NCBI GenBank assembly: GCA_905331475.1
Contig: CAJNYU010004686.1
Span: 62,001 to 126,000 of the forward strand
Direction: 5' to 3'
DNA: 64,000 bases
DNA from: Rotaria socialis
Taxonomy: Eukaryota; Rotifera; Eurotatoria; Philodinida; Philodinidae
Part shown: positions 35,953-49,107 of the stretch, in pieces
How positions within the stretch are numbered: the stretch's first letter is position 1
Layout of the letters: every line of letters starts with the position of its first letter
Made by a program: the position numbers and the translations under genes
Notes under the pieces: generated by a model
Databases searched by the model: none
What the model saw: the letters and a program-made list of their open reading frames with translations, nothing else
Told to the model about the DNA's origin: nothing

Positions 35953-37886
35953 ATGGGAGCTATTCTAAATCAATTATCCTACACAGAAGTAGATACATTA
36001 GAAAACACGTCTCCTGATCGTGGTGATTGGTTGACTAACCATGCAGATGCAACCGGTTTAGCAACAGTTGAAGTTGAACGTTTATGGAGGCGATTTCGAC
36101 AAATAACGGAATCTGATGATGAAACAATATTATATCTAAATGATAAGCCGTTACCAAAGGAATTGCCGAATGATATTTTTGTTAGAAATGTGAGTTTAAA
36201 AAAAGAAAGAAGAAAACTTCCTTCGTGTTATTATCTGCTACAGCCAATAAAAAACGAAAGATATTGGTACAAATTAATTTATTGAATTTTATTGTTGCAT
36301 TGTATGACTTTCTGATTAGAATTGTTCGGCTAGTTTATGTATTATTTACTATAGAAACTTCTGAAACAATATTTATCAGTCTTAAGTTCATATTTTCCGT
36401 ATTTTGAAATGCTTATAAGATTAAAATTAATCGTTGACTTCATAGATTTTTTAATAAGAAGTGACGAGTTGTTTTCATTGGATTTGTTGTCTATTAGTAA
36501 ACATTGGTTTCTTACATAAAAAATCGTGTTTATTTTTCCGGCAATCTATTTGGACTTGTGAACGTTGAGTATCTAAAAAAGAAAGAAAATCAGCTATTTT
36601 AGCAGAATCTTTTCGGATATATTTAGAACCATGAGAACTATTTGTAGATGAAGTTTTCAAATAGAAACCGTCTTCATATTGTATTCTTCTTAAACAATAG
36701 ATTGCCATCTGTCTATTAGGAAGATTAATGAAAATGGAAATTCTTTACTACTGATTTTATTTCAATAGCCTTCTCAAAATACTTACAATATGAGGCTAAT
36801 AGTAATGAATTGTTACTTTGTGCGATTGCTCGCCGCGTAAATACTCACTATCATGATTATGTAATGCTAAATGTCCTATGTACTGTGCTGGCACTGTTTG
36901 TCCATGTTCACTCACTCCGGTGTTGCTTCTTGATTGCATGAGTATGAAAAAAGATGTATTCAAAACTAAATCCTTCTTTTATTTCTCATATTTAGTTTTT
37001 ACAACATTTTCCTCGTTCGAAATTAGATCATGAGGCTATACCATTTGGCCATTTTATAATGGTTATGTTTTGGCTTGACGGAGCTAGTCTTGACGCTAAA
37101 TTAGTCGGTGTGTTTCTATATCTCAATAATGGTGGACCAATAACTGCTCCGATGATAGCTGTTCTGTTACGATATCTTTATACAGATATTAAAGATGTAT
37201 GTAACTAGTTGAATATATAAGCAGAACCTAACATTAATGGTTTTTCCCTTTTTTTTTTTGTTTCTTTCATCTAAATAAATATAGAGTGAAATTAAACCAT
37301 TATCAATACAATGTATGAAACAATTAGGATCAAACGAAAAGGGTATGATTTTGATAACGATAAATATGTTGAACGAATAATATTTCAATAGGTGAATTAA
37401 ATCAAAAACAATTTGTAGAAGGTGTAAAAAGACTTATACCGCGCGATGAACTCGAAGAAATTCTTGGTTTTAATATAATACCAGCAAAATTACTGGATGA
37501 GGTTAACAGATTACCATCACCTCAACTATCAGTACCAAATCCACGTAGTAAACTCAATTTTCACGATTATGATCTAGTAAGTAATGACGAACTACAAAAA
37601 ATATCACTTCAAGCTTCACGAAAAAATTGGCCAAGATTAGCATATACGCTGGGCTTTCTTGAATATGATGTTGAGGCATATCAAGAATTAAAAAATTATG
37701 ATTCAGAAGCAACAGTAAATATTTAAGATTATTTTCTTTTTCATATAATAATCATGCAAACCTATTTAGATATATGCATTACTACAAATTTGGCGTGAGG
37801 AAGAAGGTGATACAGCTACAAAACAACGACTTCGAGAGGCTTTAAGCGAAAGTGAACTTGATGAACTTATTCCAATTCTTAATTAA
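35953..37886 (+). CDS. EF-hand-like (CHP/calcineurin B type) plus Death-domain protein
   Basis: Five exons (35953-36189, 36996-37196, 37285-37342, 37392-37714, 37770-37886) join in frame to 311 aa. The N-terminus MGAILNQLSYTEV resembles myristoylated CHP/calcineurin-B proteins. The next about 190 residues follow the layout of a four-EF-hand fold (ERLWRRFRQI, IPFGHFIMVMF, KGELNQKQFVEGV), but the loops lack most Asp/Glu ligands and probably bind little or no calcium. The last about 85 residues form a Death-domain-like helix bundle (NWPRLAYTLGFLEYDVEAY, ALLQIWREEEGDTATKQRL). Death domains mediate homotypic contacts in apoptosis and innate immunity. The mix is unusual. Intron 1 (806 bases) is long and may hide an alternative exon. 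The promoter region is a mobile element. Confidence 0.78.
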
Positions 37887-38678
37887 TTTTTTTTTATACA
37901 GATTCCTTATTTTCTTGTTCTTTTTGCAAATAAATTCAAACCCGATGATTAAGGTGCTTATCTAAATAATCAGAAGATTTATTCAGATTATCATGTATAT
38001 GAATTTTTTTAAAATAATTGTTACAGCATACATAAAATAAAAACATTGAAATATTAAATTTTATACTGTGGTATATTTTTTTTAAATTCCAAAATTTATT
38101 TTCTCCAATAGCAATGTGCAGGATAAGACAGCATAATGATGAAAAACCTTTCCTTAGTGAGGATGCATACTACGAAAAAAATCTTATTGTAATACTATTT
38201 CTACTTTTGATTGTTATGTTAATTTTGAGAAGGATGAGAGAAAAAAGGTTCGAAGAAAAATAAAAGGGTACCCAATCACATGATAATTCATTTTTACTCG
38301 TAGAAATGCATGATTTGATTTGTTAAAAAGAAAATTTATGGTCACTAGAGTGTTCAAAATTGTCCTTTGGTTTTGAAAAAGTAAAAGTATACAGAGTAAA
38401 GTGTAAAAATGCGCTTGTCACTCATCATAAGTGCCTACTTGTGTAGATCTTCTACGGAGTAGTCGAAGAAGGGATATGGCACACAAAATTTTCTCATTAA
38501 AAGTATAATGTACGCAAAAAATAATCATATCCTGCACATCTCTATTGTTGAATTCATCTATGGTGGAAAAAAAGTACAGGCGGTCACACAACTTTTCGAA
38601 ACGAGAACAATTTGTTTTTCGATAGTCATGATTTGTTTAATTGATTCGAATTGAATAAGGTTTATAGTATTTTGTTTA
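37887..38678. other. Intergenic region between convergent genes
   Basis: About 790 AT-rich bases between the Death-domain gene and the end of the ARM-TIR gene. No gene or clear repeat seen. Confidence 0.4.
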
Positions 38679-41600
38679 TTATAGAAATGTACTTATTTTA
38701 TCCAATGATTCAACAATCAAGCTATATGGTCGTCCAGATGATAATGGTGGACGAAAAATGGCTCGTTCAGAAAAACGCTTTTCATCGGTAGTTCTTGTTT
38801 CTTCGATTGTTTGCAATGGTATAACAGATCTCGATCGGCCTTGTGAGGCTGTTGAATATGTAGAGAATCTAGAGCTTGCTGGCATTTGTATCGGTTGCTG
38901 TTGTTGTTGAGCGCGTGATCGGAGCATGACATGTTCCACCATGGGTTGCGTTGAAGAAGATGCTTGCAAAGTTGTTTCAGATTCAGGATTCAGTAAATTA
39001 TCCATTTCTGTGAGAAATTCTGTATAAACACCCATCGGTAAAGTTATGCCGTTGAAGCGAACACGTAATTCTTCGTTTAATTGACCGTAAAGGCGACTAG
39101 GCTTTTCCTGGCACATTCTAAAAAATCGTAGTAAAGCTTTACCTGACATCGATTCGCACAGTGGCATCATTGCATAAAGACTTGAATCAAATAGAAAATC
39201 AAGTACATCATTTCTTATCCATGCATTAATCGGAATATCATGATACGTTGAGACACCAATTTTGCGATTTGTGTATACTTCGGGTAAGCTTGGTGTTACC
39301 CGTGGAGTTGTCTGTGAAGATGTGGATAGCATTGGATATATGGAAGATGTAACGGGCAAAGATGCAAGTGTGGTTGAATATGAATTAGAGAATGACAATG
39401 TTTGTTGTTGTTGTTGTTTTTCTATGACAACAGGTATTGCTGGAGAAGATGTAGACGGCGGTGCTTGCGAAGCTGAATTCAATGATTTCTGTTGTTGCTT
39501 ATCAACGACGATGGATAAGGGTGATGTGACTATATTATTTGTTAATGATTGTGAATTAGGATGTAAGGATGCTATTTGTGGTTGCCTATCATTGGCAACA
39601 GGCGTACCCAACGGTAAAAATCCAAATGTTTGCGGTTGCGGAATAGAACGCATTGGTATTTGTTGTTGATACTTATCTATGGAAATGGGTGAAGCAGGAG
39701 AAAGGCTATTATTTGTTAGTGATTGAGAAAGAGGATATATTGATGTTTGCTGTTGAGGGGCAATAGTAGATGTAGAAGAAGGTGAAGTCTTAGTCGCTAT
39801 CGGTGGCCGTGGCATTGAAAATACTATGACGTGTCGTGACGATTGTTTCTCATCATTGGTAAATTCATCGGGGGACATAGAACTAGATGATGAAGATGGG
39901 GAATCAAGAAGCATTAACTTTGATTCTTGTTGGTTCTTATCAATAACGGCTTGTGTGCCGGCTAGGTCAACACCATTCGTTGGCGGTCCTATAACACCAT
40001 ATATTGGTTGTTGTTGCTGGCTCATAAGTGTAGATGTGCCAGAGGATACTGCATTAATAGTCGATGTTTGATGTTGGGTTGGTACGAGTGCTTGCTGCCA
40101 ATTGTAATCTACATTGTTAGATGCGTCAATGGACACAGTACTAGGTGGCAACGATGTTAAAACAGAAGGTACTATTGGTTTTTGCTGTTGTGTATTAAAA
40201 TTTGTAGGTGCAGTAGAATAACTAGCGCCAGGTACTGGTGATTGTGAAACAGACCTTTTTGACATTTGCACTTGTTGTGGGCCGATAAAGTGAGTGTTGG
40301 CAAATGTAGTATTGTTAGTCGCTATTGGTTTTGAAACAGGATACATCGGTGGCTGTTGTTGTTGTTGATAATTTTGTTGCTTATCGGTGGCAGTAGATGC
40401 AACAGAAGAAATGACATTAACCATTGGTGGCAGTACAACAGGGCGTATCAGTATTTGATGATATTGATTTTTTTTATTGATGAATGGAGACATGGTAGAA
40501 GTATCAACGTCAGTGGGTGTCAGTATTGCGGAAGTTGAAATAATTGACTTTTGTTGTTGTTGTTGTTGTTGTTGTTGTTGCTCCTGATCAGTGTCATTAG
40601 ACACTGCTGATACTGAAATAGGCGGTATTTGTGATTGTTGTTGATGCATATCAATAGTTGGTTTATTTGAGGGTATACCACCAAATCTATATGGTCTGGA
40701 AACATAATGTATGTGTGATTCCTGTTGCTCAGTAATACCATCAGATATTACATGAGAGATTGAAGTATTTATTGATGGCTGTGAAGTCGACCATGCAGAT
40801 CCTTTTTGTTGTTTATCAACAACAGCAGACGTTGTAGATAAGGTAGTATCGGATACTTGTGGTCTTGGTGTCGAAGGCAGCGGTACTATTGGTTGTGCCT
40901 CAAAATCGGCGGTCGGAAGAGAAAATAGTACAGAATTAGTAGATGCAGTAGAAGTTGACGATACAGCAGGTACGCTATTCGTATCAGAAACAGTTGAAGA
41001 AATAGACGTATCATTCAGATTACTTGTTGATGTAAATTCTGGCGATTTTGCTTCTTCTATTTGTTTTTTACATTTTCGTTGTCTAATTTCTTCCAACAAC
41101 AATGAAGATGCTGTTTTAAAATCAGATCCGGCAAAATCAATGTAGCTATTAGTGCTGATCATAGAAGCAGACCATTGATCGGGTTTGTAGCCTTGACGTA
41201 GAAACAATGGAATCAACGATCGTTTAGAGTTAAATGCATATTCAATTTCTGCTTGACAATGATTATCGCGTTTATATGAATCAGACATGCAAATAATGAC
41301 AAATTCTGAATTTTCTATTGCGTCTGCAACAACTTCCATGGCTAGAAAGAAAACTACATATTTCAAGATATTTTCTAAACATATATGTTTCAAGACATCA
41401 ACCTTGGGATTGCATTTTCTTTTTGGATAAATTTACCTGCCATGGTGTTCTTCTAGTTCACAAATCAATCGAATGATTGATTGAATTTTCACTCATTATT
41501 AAACAAAGAAAAAAAAACTATTCATACTCGTCTCACCTTGTCTATGTTTGTGACTACGATTTATCCAAATATTATAACCTTCATTAGTAAGAAATTTTTG

Positions 41601-43567
41601 AATCTTATGGACAATGTCTTTGTCAGCATGACAATATGATATCATTAGATCATATTCATAATTTTGATTTTGCTTTATTTGCTTTTGGAATTGTTCTCGA
41701 CATGTGTTTTCTATATAACAAAAATAAATTAAAAAAAAAACAATTCTTCACTTGAAAATCATACCCTTAACAAGTTTCCAAAGAAGTCCATCGGTTACTT
41801 TTTGTATTCCACTATGTGTTCCTTCACTCGATGCTACAACAGTACCATTTTGACGGCTACAATAACTATTTGAATGACGAATTGCATCTTGTTGAGTATC
41901 ATCATTAGTAAGTTTCGCTATATTTTCTAATGAAACAATAAATTTTGAATTAGTACGTAATTGTTGAGCTATCTGTTCATTGAACGATAATGTCCAAATG
42001 CATTCAAGTAATAATTGTTTTGGTAATCCATGTGATTTTTCATAGTAAGCAACTAAACTTGATATCAGCCCCTTTTTTAATATTTGATTTTTGATTTGTT
42101 GATATTGAGCTAAACCTATAAAATAAATTTCAAAATAAAAATATTAAATAGATGAAACTATTAATTCCTTTACCTTTCAATGTTTCAATAAGCTGTATTA
42201 TATTTCGATCAATAGTTTCTCGGCTTGAATGTGCATCGGCATTTTTTTCGTGTCGATTTTCAATTGCATTTCCTAACAATTTGAGCGTAGTAAAAAGTAA
42301 TTGAGATAGATCCTCGACGGATGCTTGAATAGTTTTTTCATCTATGACATATGCAAGCATCATATAAGCATTTAGAACAATTGTTTCATGAGGATTTTTG
42401 GTTAATTTTTTAAATATTCCTATCGGTTTAAGCGCTTTAATATAATCTAATGCATTGGGTTCATAAACTAGTATGCTAAAGGCGACTAATGCTGCATCGA
42501 TTAATAATGTTTCTACACTGTTTGAATTTGATTGTATTTTATTAATTAGTGTAGGCTCATTGAGAAGATGTAAAAGATGATTAACAAGTAATCGAAATGA
42601 TTTACTACTTGTATGAGATGAGAAAAACCCTTCGGCATAAACTATAGTGATAATAAGATTGTGTATAGCACGCATCATTGAATGATTCCATTCTTTAATT
42701 GTTTTCATATGTTTATCGAGTATTGAAACATAACGTGGTAACATAACTTCTAAAATACGTTCAATAGCTTTTTCGATATGTGGTCCTAGAAAGAAACGCA
42801 TAGCAATCTAATTATCCACATTTAAAATGTTTACCATTGTATGTCGTAAGAAAATATGGACATTTAATAAGATAAAACTTTTGCTTTTCAGAACATGAGC
42901 CTTCGTTTGCTTTTAAATTAAGAAATAATTTAAGATAATCTGATGATGTTAAACAATTGATCGTTGGTTCAAGTAATTGTGCAAATAAATTATTATGCAG
43001 TTGCATTGGTAAACGTTCTTGAACATTAGATATGACACCTAATAGACGTGCTATCTGTTTAATGAAAAGTCGACTTTCATTTGCTTTGGAAATTTTATTA
43101 ATATGATTTAGACAATTTGCGACAGCATCAAGAAATGCTGTATCACTGAACCAATGTACAACTTTTGAAACATTATCGATTTCTTTCACTGCATGATGAA
43201 GTAAAAGAGTACAATTACGTAGAAGATAAATTTCTTCAGCATTTAATTCATTGGACGAGTGTAGTTGCTGTAAAATAGTTCGTATTGTACTACGAATGAG
43301 AATAAAAAAGTAATGAGAAGCTAATTCAAGTAATGTTGAAGGAAAATGTGAATTGAGTGTTTTAACGATTTCATTTAAACAATTCAAGTATGATTTTAGG
43401 GGTAATCTGCTGGTGTGTAATTCACGAACTAGATCATTTAATATTGCTGATAATTCACTTTTATCAATACGTGCTGTTTTTCGACGTATTGTTGAGCAAT
43501 GTGCAGCAATGAGCAACGGCAACGGCGTTGGATTGCGTTCACGATTATTTTGTATTTGTTTAGCCAT
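38679..43567 (-). CDS. ARM-TIR-SAM-like protein with long Gln/Ser/Thr-rich linker (SARM1-related parts)
   Basis: Five exons (43567-42835, 42785-42174, 42115-41765, 41710-41537, 41341-38679) join in frame to 1510 aa. The first about 560 residues are helical repeats of armadillo/HEAT type. A TIR domain follows (about 583-720): YDLMISYCHADKD, GYNIWINRS, DAIENSEFVIICMSDSYK, and HCQAEIEYAF with the Glu placed where SARM1-type TIRs have their catalytic Glu, so NAD cleavage is possible. About 600 residues of Gln/Ser/Thr/Pro low-complexity come next, with several poly-Gln runs. A compact helical stretch near 1320-1410 (INAWIRNDVLDFLF, SMSGKALLRFFRMC) resembles a SAM domain. SARM1 is ARM-SAM-SAM-TIR, so the order differs. 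The BB-loop region between exons 4 and 5 is short; a micro-exon may be missing near 41,440. Confidence 0.85.
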
Positions 43568-45634
43568 TAGTTTCTTATAGATAAATTATACATTAAATAT
43601 TTAAATATACACGAAGTTACTGTTCACGAGGTCGACGATCGTAGAATCTATTTTGTAATTTTAAGTATCGGCAATGAAAATGAATTTTTGTTGTGCCTTG
43701 GCATATAACAACCTTCTTTTATCGAGTACGAACGATCAATGATGGAGGAAGGTAATTTTTGTCAACCGTAACAGTGTACAACTGTATTACACTATACATA
43801 TCTCTTTTTTGCATAAAAAAATAATGATATGACATGTCTATCAGTTACAATTACGGGCGTCATTTTTTTGTTGAATTTTGATATAAGAAAGATCCAGAAA
43901 TAAAATTTTTATAGTAAAGTAATATGCGAAGAAAACGAGCTCGATCAATTATATTTCATAGATGAATTGTTTTAAAATGAAATATGATTAAAACATATAT
44001 GAAAAAAATGCTCGTTTGATTACTTACTAGTGAGCGTCAAACGAAGATATCAATCAAGAAAACAAGACACTGTTTTTTCTCCTTGATATGTCTTGCTTTG
44101 GTCTTCTATTCGTTGACTATTGATTATCAGTAGCTGATCACGATAAACAATATCCATAGGATTCATACATACAACAGTAGTTCCGTTTTATTTTGCTTTT
44201 TCAACACATGTATTCATGGCCATACTGTCTTGTTAAGATTGGTCTGCTAAAAGCGAAAAGAACAGAATCTAAACGTAATCGGAAATAAGAGCTAAATAGC
44301 TCGCTTTGGCAAAATCTATCGACTTAATTTGTTAAACAATTATGAAAATAGTAGACCAATTTGATAGACAGTTCTTTTTGATCAATATTCTAACACTTCT
44401 ATATTCATTAAATATTGTCATCACACTACTACACGGGCACATAAATATATATATATATATAGTTCATACAGTCTAAGAAGTATTTAGTAATAAACTAGAT
44501 GGTATTCGAGTTTCACTCGACTACGAAATGCGGTGCGAAGTACACGCGCCGAATTTTCGAAAGTAGCGAGAATAAGATTTAAAAATAAATGATTCACTTT
44601 AAGATTCATTACAAACGTTTATTTTTTTTAAATTTCCGTATACGAATTTTGAATAAAAATTTCGCATTCACTATTCTCAAATCGATCATTTTGAAATTCA
44701 TCACTAGGAAATCTCTCTGAAAATGTAACAACCAGTTTCCTAACGATTTTTTTCATTGAACGATTAATTATTTTCATGAATCATTATCTTGAATCAGATG
44801 TAAAACAATAGACTATTGGTTAACAACTATTGATGACGTCATTTTGGTTAGCGCGAAACTATAAAACAATAAAACCTTTCAAAATCATCATTGTCGAATG
44901 ATATTTTTAGGCGAACGAAACCTAGTATTGAAAATCGGAAAAAGATGTAACAAGTTCGATCTCGATACTTTCATATCTAGTTTGAATGGATTTTCTAGCA
45001 TTTACGGTTCTTTAGATCATCGCGCCACTTAATAAGAACTTTTTATGCGTACTCAAGTTTGAAAGAAAGAAAAAAAAACTCGCGACGGACTACATAAATG
45101 CAGTGCTTCGCACCGCATTAATAAATCGTTGAAAATAATTTCTTATATTTTACAATAAATATACTAATGAGAATCTAAAAAATTAGTTCGTAACAGCAAA
45201 ATATTGAATTGCGTTAATTACTGGTGTCTATACAAGCAAAACGCCAAGAACACATTGATTTCTTTTTATTTACTTTGACAATTACATATCATTAGTGATT
45301 GATTTGATAAAGGACTTTGATTAAAATGAGTTGATTTTTATCTGTAATGAGACCTCCACTATTGAAGGTTTTACCGGCAAACATCTGATTGGCGACGATA
45401 AAAATACAAAAAAAAACTATGAAAACAAAAAATACTTGATTATTGTTGTATCTATTTGAGAAAAAAACTGAATTAATCAAATAAGAAGTACGTTCCTTCG
45501 TGTTGCATGACAAACATCGAAATAGAAATATGTATACATTGAAATTGTAAACAAATCCATACAAATTTGATTATGCGTGTTATATATTTTTTCATTCTTT
45601 TCTCTTTTTACTTTCATTTCATCTTAAAAATAAA
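43568..45634. other. Intergenic region with one MITE candidate
   Basis: Promoter area of both the ARM-TIR gene (left) and the LRR gene (right). Contains an (AT)n tract near 44,447 and the inverted-repeat element listed separately. No gene supported. Confidence 0.4.
44526..45119. mobile_element. MITE candidate with AATGCGGTGCGAAG terminal repeats
   Basis: AATGCGGTGCGAAG at 44,527-44,540 and its exact reverse complement at about 45,106-45,119 bound about 590 bases of AT-rich non-coding DNA. Weaker similarity (GACTAC / GTAGTC) continues nearby. The words are GC-rich against the background, so chance is unlikely. Target-site duplications are not clear. Confidence 0.55.
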
Positions 45635-48600
45635 ATGCAAAAACGTAACTCTGAAGTATTCAAAAATCCGACTTATCTCGTTCGACCACTTACAGTCGAT
45701 CCTAAACGAGTATGTAGCTATTCATTCAAAAAAAAAGCTTGCACAAATAGTTTTTTTTGTCTAAAAAAGCGATTAGAACGAAGTAAAAATATCAATACAA
45801 ACACTAATGAACGTCGTCCAAAATCAAGCGGAGCCGAAACATCAACTTTAAATAATAGTGAATTTCAATCGAATTCAACTTCAACTACTTTTTCATTTGC
45901 TAGTGACGAAGATTATGATACCGATTTAGAAGATGATATTAATCCAGATGTTGATCATTCATCTATTGGTATCTATAAACGTGTTTGTGCATACGAGAAT
46001 ATTGTACCTGTCGGACTTTATTTGAAAAATCACGATAAAAAAGAATTAATGATGCGTTTTTACGGCTTAGGTTCGAGAGGCATCCGAGGATTTCTACCAA
46101 GCTTAGGAGTATGTAACAATAATTTTAATCCAGAAGAATCAAGCGTATCTATTATTGTTGCTTGATTCTTATTTCAGAGGAATACAACTATAACTAAACT
46201 TGATTTAACAAGTAATGGTCTTGGTGATAAAGGCATTCTTTATTTATCGAAAATTCTTCTTGATAATATCGCAATTGTTGATCTTAATCTTTCACACAAT
46301 TTTATAAGTGTTTTTGGTGCTCGAGAATTATTTAATATGTTCAAAGATAATAGAACAATTAATCATTTAAATCTTGAAGGTTGAAAATTCCTTTGTGCTT
46401 GTATATACATTTTTTCAATAAGTATTTTAATCTATCTCTAGGAAACTTACTAAATGATGAATCTGCTTGTTTATTCGCTGAAATTATTTCAGTAAGATTT
46501 GAGTACCACAGAATTTTTTTTACTCTAATTATTTGATACTATGTAGAATACTGGACAAATAAGGACATTGAATTTGGCAAAAAATAGACTTGGATCAGGA
46601 AGTGGTTTCTTCTTAGGTAAATATATACATGATACATACTGAAAACAAAAAAATATTGTTCTATTAAGGTCGTGCACTAGCCGAGAATACAACGATGGAA
46701 TCTCTTGATCTCAGTTGGAATTCAATCAATGGTAAAGGTGCTGTGGCGTTAATTAAAGGAATGCAAGTAAGAATCGATCTATTGCGGATATTACTTTTCC
46801 TATTGGTTTCGTATAAACAGTAGCGGAATTATCTCATGAGAATAGTAGTCCCAACGGTAAACTACGCTTGAGTGAGCAGTGTACGGTATCATTCAAATTC
46901 TGATGAGTTACGAATATCGTGAGAGGATTATGATTTGTATTTCGATTTGAAAACTTTCCAAAGATTTTGAACTTATTGAGAACAGCGTATCGAAAGAGTT
47001 TTTGTTCATACTTTGGCATCGTGCATATGTAAGCGATATACTTGCTGTGCTTATATCAAGAAAATGCGGAGAATATTTACGTCACAGCTTATCTCTATGG
47101 AGATTTCAACTTGAAGTCTCAAAATGAGTTTTTCCGACGACCACCCTGATATTGACGTGCAATCTACATAGAATAGAAAAAGCAACTTGCCATTAGTAAT
47201 AAACGTAGAAACCTAACTATTTTCAAATTATTCATAACTTATTAGAAGCTACTATGAAATTTATACAATATCTACCTGAAATCAATTGAGATAAATCATA
47301 TATATGTATATTTATTTAATTAACTAGGAAAATGTTTTTCTTAAAATATTAAATTTGGCTCATAATGGTTTATCTGGACCTGAATGTGGACGTGCTTGGT
47401 TGAATGCTTTCAAAGAGAATACTTCACTTGTTGAACTTGATCTCAGGTAATATTGTCTATCTTTACATAAACGAAACGACATATTAGAAATGTATTATTG
47501 CTATACTGATCAGTCACAATCGTTTAACAGTCGAATCGGCTATATTCATTGGTCGTGGTCTTGCTAAAACTGAAAGTTTACAAAAAATATTTGTAAGAAT
47601 CAATATTTAAATAAACGTATCATATCTATCTTTGTTTCGTTTATTTCATAGCTAACAGCAAATCCACTTGAATCAGCTGGATGCTATGCTATTGTCAAAC
47701 CACTTATAGCAAAAGATGCAGTGCCTAATAAACTTGAACTAATTGACTTAACAGTATAGATTAATTCATTTAATGTTTCAAGAGAATTTCTATATTGATT
47801 TTGATTCGCAGGAAATTCAATACAATCTTGATTTTAAAGACCTTGGCTCTCAAGTAAAAGTTCAATGTCCTAATCTTCGTATTTTAGTTGGTGACAAACC
47901 ACTACCACCAAAATTAGTAAAACGTAGAACCCAACCGTCGCCAATCGAACGATTGCATACACTTTTTCGACGTCGTCCTCAACTTGATTTAGCAAATTTC
48001 TTTTACTCTGCTGCTACTTGTGATGATGATGATGATGATGATGATGAAGATGATAAATCAGCTAGTCGAATATCAAATCGTGCTCTATTTAAAAAAGCAA
48101 TTGAAGAAGTAAAATAATTTTATCAAATGTTTATCCGATCATATTGATTTATTTGTTTTTTCAATAGAAACTTCAAGGTCAATTTTCTGATGAAGATATT
48201 GATAAAATTTTAGAAGAAATCAATCAGTTCGATTGCAAGTATGTATTTTCGTCGACGGGGCTGTTGGAATTTATCGAAATCGTTAGATTTATCTGCACGC
48301 ATCTATCAATAGCATGACCTATATTTTAGCACAATGAAAGAAATTCATGATTGTGAAAAGAAAACCGCTAATATTTACCAGTCATTAGTCCAAAAGATTG
48401 ATTTTACCCAATCCATAAATAAAATTTAATGAAAAATCTGAGAAGTTCAGAAAATCGCTCATCTGCGTGAGCCTTTCCGCTCTCTCTCTCTCTACTACCT
48501 AGAACTAGTCTAGTCATTCTTGAAATGATCACGAAATCTTAAGCACTCAAATATTAAATTGAATAACATTAATACAAAATGATTGTTTTTCTTTTTTGTT

Positions 48601-48683
48601 TATTAAGGAAATTCGGACAAGTCTTCGATAATAAACCAACAACAACAAATTTCTCATCAGCAGCATGGCGTTTCAAAAGTTAA
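45635..48683 (+). CDS. Leucine-rich repeat protein, LRRC74/RNase-inhibitor type
   Basis: Eleven exons (45635-46108, 46178-46379, 46442-46491, 46547-46616, 46669-46766, 47328-47446, 47514-47592, 47652-47753, 47812-48108, 48168-48238, 48608-48683) join in frame to 545 aa. An N-terminal basic Ser/Asn-rich region and an acidic patch come first. Then at least seven RI-like repeats follow (for example ITKLDLTSNGLGDKGI, IRTLNLAKNRLGSGSG, MESLDLSWNSINGKGA, LKILNLAHNGLSG), nearly one per exon. The C-terminus has GDKPLPPKL, an Asp run (about nine, DNA gatgat repeats) and a helical tail SDEDIDKILEEINQFD like the EF-hand-like end of LRRC74. Such proteins are protein-binding scaffolds, often in cilia or testis. 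The partner is unknown. Intron 5 (561 bases) is long for this gene. Confidence 0.85.
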
Positions 48684-49107
48684 TTTTGTTTTTGTAGAAC
48701 TCGATTTACCGCATATCATAACATAATATGAACGTCTTTTTTTTCTGTTTTGTTAATCTTTTTAATAAAAATTAATAAAATCAGTCATATTTTCTCAAGA
48801 AATTGCACGTGGCATGTTATTATTCTCGTAAGTCAATTTGCCGACGTGGCTTTTTATGACCAGTTCGTAAGAATTGATGACATCTATCAACTTTTGGTTT
48901 CTCTTTCTTATTTCATTTTTTTTACATTAAATATAAAAAGCAATGACACATCAAATCTTATCTTTACTGTTTTGTTTCTTAAATTAATGTAAAAACACGA
49001 ATTCATGCGGTAATCTGTCGACTTTCTTTTTAATTGAATTTACGTAAATATTTACTTGAAGATTGTCACCAATGTCCACTGAAACAGTACGGTGATGTTT
49101 TAAAAAC
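48684..49107. other. Intergenic region
   Basis: About 420 AT-rich bases after the LRR gene. Nothing recognisable. Confidence 0.4.

Noticed and set aside
39262..40071. Cys-rich plus-strand frames (VCGCGI, CCCCFS and similar)
   Set aside because: They are the antisense shadow of poly-Gln and Ser/Thr codons in the ARM-TIR gene; no independent splice or start signals.
45567..45764. Earlier ATG and frame overlapping the start of the LRR gene
   Set aside because: Different reading frame; the LRR protein starts at 45,635 and continues through eleven in-frame exons.
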